From Mixophyes australis (Eukaryota > Chordata > Amphibia > Anura > Limnodynastidae): 64,000 nt of DNA. Under the pieces are notes generated by a model. That model did no database searches and was not told where the DNA came from. It saw nothing but the letters and a program-made list of their open reading frames with translations. Numbering within the stretch: position 1 is the first letter of the stretch; each line of letters starts with the position of its first letter. Positions 59,201 through 64,000 of this stretch are shown here, in pieces. A program made the translations under genes and the position numbers. The stretch covers positions 172,964,124-173,028,123 of the forward strand of contig JAVHZZ010000006.1 in assembly GCA_036250195.1 (NCBI GenBank), read 5' to 3'.

Positions 59201-59591
59201 TAGAATGTGAGTAATTTAAGCAGATTTGCCAGGATTTGGTGCATATAGGTTTGCAAATATATATATTTAGTTAAATATTTTCACCTTCACAATAACTTCC
59301 CCCCCCTCCCCTCATCTAAGGGCACCGAGATGGCCTCAGAGGGCTGAAGGCATTTTGAAAAAGGGATTGCATCTCCTTAGATTTTCCCCCGGAATTATTG
59401 TTACAGATTACATATGGATAGTGTATAGTACTTAATAATGGTGCAGTTGGACCTTTTAAAATGTGTCTCTTGAATCAAAGCTATGTCAATTTTCTTTAAA
59501 TGAAGAGTAACAATTTTGAGCATTTTTCAGGGACAATCAACCCCTTAGCATTAATAGCAATTATGTTTAATTTATTTATAGTAGGAGCCAT
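56300..59591 (-). pseudogene. L1 ORF2 remnant (antisense)
   Basis: Minus strand from ATG 59591: MAPTINKLNIIAINAKG with a following CSKLLLF stretch (endonuclease start). SDHAPVYMTLS, the catalytic His region, is at about 58900-58865. GTRQGCPLSPLVFGLYMEAL (RT motif B) is at about 58265-58205, with FTDN in place of YADD just after. The frame 57877-57602 has SWLGRINMIKMNVLPSLIYI and IPPKFLTDLLKIIWDFVWGG. Many stops and at least one deletion between these parts; inactive. Confidence 0.85.
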
Positions 59592-60545
59592 CTTCTGAAA
59601 GAAGTGTTGAGTAGTTGTTTTGCTCCAGTGTACTGAAAGCTGGTTTGGTTTTCCACTTTTCTAGGAGATGAGGAGTCTGATGCTCTGATGGTGAAAGGGG
59701 AAAAAAACACCTGGGAAGGAGGAGAGAGAGGGAGAGGCAGGAGGAGAAGAAGCGATGGAAGAGACAAGACAAAAAACAAATACAAACTGTAAATAAAGAC
59801 TACTAGAGAACATAAGCTCCACAGGAAGGTAAAAACGGAAGGGAGAATTTTCCTCTAAACAAAACATGGTTAGCTTGCTCAGACCCATGTTAGTGGACAG
59901 AGGATAAAGCGGAGTATCCAATTGAGGTTAAGGTGGAGCCCACTTCCATATTCATGCTAAAGCAAATATTATAAGTACAAATAACATTAACCTTATAAAA
60001 AGAAAAATATGAATCTTGGATGAGAGTTTAACTATAGATCAATATATCTGTAAAATAACAATTAAAACATTGATATTCCATGGAAAGTAGTAATTATCTT
60101 GATGACAACTGGTGGGAGAATGATAAAATAGATGGTCAAAGACCTAGTAGGTCTCAGAATGTGTGAAGGGGGAGAGATCGCCTTAAAGTTGTCATTAGGT
60201 AAATAGGTAGACAATGTTATGTGAGGGCCAGGAGAGTACATTAAAAACATATAAGAGGTGCTTAAAATTTTGTCTTGATGAGACTAGAACATTGAAGAGG
60301 TCTGGCAGAACACGTCCTTCAGGCCTAGGGGAGTCATTTTTACCAGATGTTTCAAGCATCCCTGATTAGACTGTCATTTGCCCTTATGAAAGGGTGATAT
60401 CAGAATCAGATTCATAAACATTTCAAGACTGGTAATACTATAAAAAGAGGACATCAAAGATGATCATTCCTAGGCAAATAACTAGTAAAAGCAACATAAC
60501 ATTATAAAGTCTTAAAGGATTCAATTGCTTATCTGAAAGAAATGT

Positions 60546-61443
60546 TCAAGTAATCCTGGCTTCTTCAGGATGGGCCACGTGGTTAGACTTCCTTTTATAT
60601 TTCTTGCCATGTTGCCATTCCTCTCGTTGGGGAATATAGAAGTGTGGATGCTTTCGTCCAGTCCGGCAGGGATAAGTTTTGTAGACCAAGAATCTTACAT
60701 TGTGGCAAATCTCCAGGGTTATGTAGGGTTGAGGTTTTACCCTCATGTGAGGCTTGTATGAAGAAAGGTAACCCCTAGCGGAATTGGCAATTTTTCTTTT
60801 TGAATTCATATGCCAAGGGTTTAAGAAGGTGAGATTGTTGAAGCATTTGCCAAGATAAGTCCTGATATATTTCAACTTTGTGGCCATTGAATTCAATTGC
60901 GTCCAGCCTCCTAGATTTTTGTAAGACCTACTCTTAGGTTTTATAGTAGAGGAGGCAACAGATAATATCTCTTGGTTGTTCTGATGGAGGACCTTTGGGT
61001 CTAAGTACTCTATATGCCCTATAAATTAACATGGAGTTATATGGGTCTGCTTCCATGACTTTGTTGAATATTTCATAAGGGCATCAACAATGCTGTTTGG
61101 GGGACATCTTCAGGAATGCCTCGTACTCTCAAATTGTTTTGTCTGCTGCAGTTGTCTAGGTCATCAATATGTCGTTGCATGTCGTGTAACTCTTTCGCTT
61201 GAGCCCTACTTGTAGCCTCCTAAGAACTTCACTCAAATCATTAACAGCCTGAGAACCAGGTTTGTTGTTGGGACCTGGCGAGGGTGCCTCTGACATGATG
61301 GAGGATGGAGGGTCCAACAGTGGAGGGCTGTTTTGAGAATTTGGAGAACTGGAGATAGTGACAAATTGAAGGAGATCTGATTGAGACACTTAATCCTTTA
61401 GTTTCTTAATGTTTTTGGGTTGTCCCTTTCTGTCTCTCCCCAT
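60546..61443 (-). pseudogene. L1 ORF1 remnant (antisense)
   Basis: ATG 61443 reads MGRDRKGQPKNIKKLKD and a stop, then (61389-61156) a Ser/Pro-rich part with LSEVLRRLQ. Further on the minus strand comes YRAYRVLRPKGPPSEQPRD (about 61020-60965) and LDAIEFNGHKVEIYQDLSW (60905-60850). These are the RNA-recognition and C-terminal domain motifs of L1 ORF1p. Interrupted by several stops. Confidence 0.75.
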
Positions 61444-62585
61444 CGGAGTAATAAGAACAGATAAAATGTCCTAATGTAAAGAACATCAGAACATATGTCA
61501 GAACATAGTAGGTTAATGTAAGACTATGGAGCATTGGAAGCCACAATCCCCCGTGGTTGTGGTGAATTGAGCCATACACGCTTTACATGTAGAGCCACCG
61601 GGAGCCTTCACTGTAGTCCACCAGGTTAATGTGGAGATAGAGAGGGTGTGTGAGCCACTATTATCCAGATCACTAACACGACCAATGAAGATTCCACCCT
61701 TGACTTTAGCAAAAAGGGAGATAAAATGTGAGTTGCAATATGAAAAACTGACACAAGATGGAGGCAAAGATCACCAGAAAAGCTGTAAAGTTTTATCTGG
61801 GTAGTTTGGGCAAAGATGTTAACCCCTGAGATTCTGATGTAAATTTTGAGGGAAGTGTGATAAGGCAGAATACAGCAGGTGCTGAAGTATGCAATGTTAA
61901 CACAGAAAGAGGGAAGATGGCGCCAAATACGGTAGTGTAAGCTGGTACAAATCGTCCAGACAGTCAATATTACTGTATATAGAGATGCAAGTACAGAGTG
62001 TTCATCATGTCAGGCTGGTGAAAGCAGTATCAACCAGTTTTCATAATTTCTGAACATATGCCGAAATACAGACAGAAGAAAGCAGAAAACAACGTTTCAG
62101 ATGTATCCGTGACAATCAGTAGCAAGTGATAGGTGGCAACGTACCAAAAAGATATAAATAAACAGCTTATCTGTATCAGAGGTGATTGGAAGTGGACTCC
62201 AGTCAGCTTCAAGAGGTCAGGAACAGACGTGTAAATATCTTATGTAGATATATGATAACTGGATCATTAGCCACAGCACAGTCACTGCTCACAAACTCCA
62301 CTCATACGGTGTATTGAGAGAGGGAAAAGCCATATAGTGTAGTACTTATGTGCAATAATTTATTCAGCATGTATCATAATAAAACACACTCACAATGTAA
62401 ACAAGGTATAAAAGCTTATCTGTAATCCTGTGGACATAGGGTACTGCTACACATTGTAGATCACTGGGATATATAGGAAGTAGACACCAATGGGCTCCGC
62501 ACAGAAGTTCTCAATGGGGTAACTTTTCAGGGACCAGGTAGACAGTACAGCCTTATGCATACCAGGAGTAGTTAATGGAGAACTG
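61444..62585. other. L1 5' UTR candidate, then unassigned DNA
   Basis: The first few hundred bases may be the antisense L1 5' UTR. From about 62320 the sequence (TATTCAGCATGTATCATAAT, AACACACTCACAATG) resembles in style the left part of the foldback element at 24089, leading to the hammerhead-like palindrome at 62586. No coding region. Confidence 0.4.
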
Positions 62586-62650
62586 CCTCAACGCGTTTCG
62601 TCATAAAGACTTCGTCACTCCTCCTGACGAAGTCTATATGACAAAACAAT
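62586..62650. ncRNA. Inverted pair of hammerhead-like motifs
   Basis: Plus strand: CTGACGA (62624-62630), a GTC/GAC stem II, then AAAAC in place of GAAAC. Minus strand: GTGACGA, GTC/GAC stem II, GAAA and ACGCGT with T next. Together they form a palindrome with TTCGTCATAAAGACTTCGTCA opposite its near complement. Neither half shows a convincing stem I, so these are likely ribozyme relics or a derived palindrome. Confidence 0.4.
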
Positions 62651-63269
62651 TTAAAAGTATAATTAATAAAGATTTATATTTTATATATAATAAAGATCGC
62701 TGAGTGCCTCTGCAAGCACATTTTCTCTCTTTCCTTAACTCTGGTTATTGTGAAGGGCACAGATTTCAGCGTTGTAATTATTGTAGATCCCTCACTTGCA
62801 TCATTAGATAAGATGCTTCAGGTGGATAAGAAGCTTTAAAGAGGCAGCCAGTGTTGGTGTCAAGAGTCAGGTCTGACATGCAGAAATCAGACCCATTTAT
62901 GGCACTTATCTATTGGGGGATTCGAGGATTTCCTGTTCTACAATAAGACTGTGGCCTCAGAGCTGATTATGAAGCATATAGTCAGCAAGGATTCTTCCTA
63001 GCAAATTGTGTCGTCAGACCATTCATGTGCAAACTGTGATGGCAGTGTGAAACCTCCCCAACAGACAGGAGCCCAGCGGACCACAAAAGCAGTGACCGGA
63101 GAGAGGGTGCCAGCACCCTGGGGTTGAAGCTCCTGACACAATATGTTGACTCTATCCAGTTGCCATATCTTCCTTACTCTACTTGCCAGGGGCTCCTTTG
63201 AACTTGTAGACAGTTACCAGTTTGCTTCCTAGTTGCATAAGTTAATACACCATTACAGTGTTCTCCGTT
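62651..63269. other. Unassigned DNA
   Basis: No gene or repeat recognised. Confidence 0.4.
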
Positions 63270-63612
63270 ACATTGCTAGCACTCATTGCAGAAAGTCCTC
63301 TTAACATTGCTAGCATGTTACCACCTTTCCTGGTGGAAGCAATTTGTGTGAAATTTCCATGTCCTCTACATTTTATTTCTGTTCTAGGAAGATTACCATC
63401 TTCAGTCTTCCAGAAAATCTGGCAGGCTAAGGACAGTTGGTAATCTTGGCAGTTGCTTTGAGTTGCTGATCACATGACCCTGTGCTTACACGTCATTTTG
63501 TCATGTCAGCATGTTCTTTGGGAGGCTGTCATCACCCACTAGCTGTTGCTAGGTGACAATAACTTGTTCCCTAGAATAATTAGAATTCGCAGATCATAGA
63601 TTCCCACAAACT
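63270..63612 (-). repeat. Right arm of the 8-kb-spaced inverted repeat pair
   Basis: Inverted copy of 54690-55015, in the order ATTGCAGAAAGTCC, CTTCCAGAAAATCTGG, ATGTCAGCATG, TTTGGGAGGCTGTCATCA and CTAGCTGTTGCTAGGTGACA. It has about 90 bp of extra sequence in the middle relative to the left arm. Confidence 0.75.
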
Positions 63613-64000
63613 CCCATTCATGTCTGCTTATTCATTAAGCACACACTTCTGGGGTACAATTATGGACCACTAAGGGTACTCATTGATAGACAATGTTTTC
63701 TATGCAGTTTAAAGGGTGTTATGCATATATAATTACAGTTGCCAACTTAGTTATCCCATTTGACAACTGTGCAAACTCACACATTTTCCATGCTCATAAA
63801 CTGAAATGTAATTTACTGCTCATTTCTCATTGTTGATGTGCTAACTGCTTCATTCCCCTCCTTATCCTAAGAGGCATTACCTGACCCCCCCCCCCCCCCA
63901 CCCCAAACCACTGTACTGTAAATCTCATAGGGCTAGATTACATCAGAGATAGGCAATTATGTATGTCTTATTAAAAATAGACACATAACTATTATTTACT
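63613..64000. other. Window end, unassigned; poly-C run
   Basis: Nothing coding. An almost pure C run lies at about 63886-63904. No transposon end recognised. Confidence 0.5.

Larger units (their letters stand above)
56155..61443 (-). mobile_element. Antisense L1-clade LINE, both ORFs present but broken
   Basis: A T-run at 56155-56161 marks the A-tail of a minus-strand element. ORF1 begins at 61443 and ORF2 at 59591. The element is between the two arms of an inverted repeat. ORF2 is shorter than the usual 3.8 kb, so internal deletions exist. The 5' UTR probably extends beyond 61443 (an AGATGGCGCC word is at 61914-61923) but its limit and the target duplication were not found. Confidence 0.8.

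Overview
This window is eukaryotic and looks like repeat-rich, gene-poor amphibian (most likely frog) DNA. No host protein-coding gene, tRNA or rRNA could be supported. Nearly everything recognisable is a transposable element: BED-finger hAT DNA transposons, L1-clade LINEs, a Penelope-like retroelement, a Ty3/gypsy fragment, Tc1-like tails and several small palindromic elements. The frog assignment is an inference from the family mix and general sequence style; no database was searched.

Layout. 1-1440: start of a minus-strand Ty3/gypsy element (broken Gag, then LTR/leader with a 28-bp minisatellite), inserted in a decayed minus-strand hAT element (1441-5651). 5.7-11.4 kb: a short TIR repeat, an LTR-like promoter/poly(A) pair, a 283-bp hairpin element, then about 3.8 kb of AT-rich DNA with no gene. 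11461-16228: a nearly intact Penelope-like element with 150-bp direct repeats (97% identical), an unknown ORF1, an overlapping RT/GIY-YIG ORF2 with two in-frame stops, and a hammerhead-ribozyme motif in the 3' region. 16319-18133: a 5'-truncated L1 with target-site duplications. 18-27 kb: old fragments, including a hAT element with 8-bp TSD (22959-23884), a 780-bp foldback element with hammerhead-like motifs (24089-24868) and antisense L1 pieces.

27.1-37.3 kb is a nest. A decayed L1 is interrupted by two copies of the hairpin element and by a complete 7.17-kb hAT element (28815-35981) with 8-bp TSDs, TIRs, a composite promoter and a long BED-hAT transposase whose catalytic and dimerisation motifs are all present. 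38562-41372 is an internally deleted relative with its own TSD and a strikingly regular 100-bp tandem array. 45785-51608 is a full-span but inactivated L1 bounded by 15-bp TSDs. 53.6-54.1 kb holds Tc1/mariner tails. 56155-61443 is an antisense decayed L1. One repeat family brackets that last region as an inverted pair (54690-55015 and 63270-63612).

The most interesting signals are three. First, the Penelope element's hammerhead motif, with a self-complementary stem III and a partly pairing stem I. Second, a three-part promoter architecture (TCTCGCGA, TATA, CGCCAT) with conserved spacing in three diverged hAT copies. Third, the almost intact hAT transposase, which is split from its conserved N-terminal domain only at an 11-C run.
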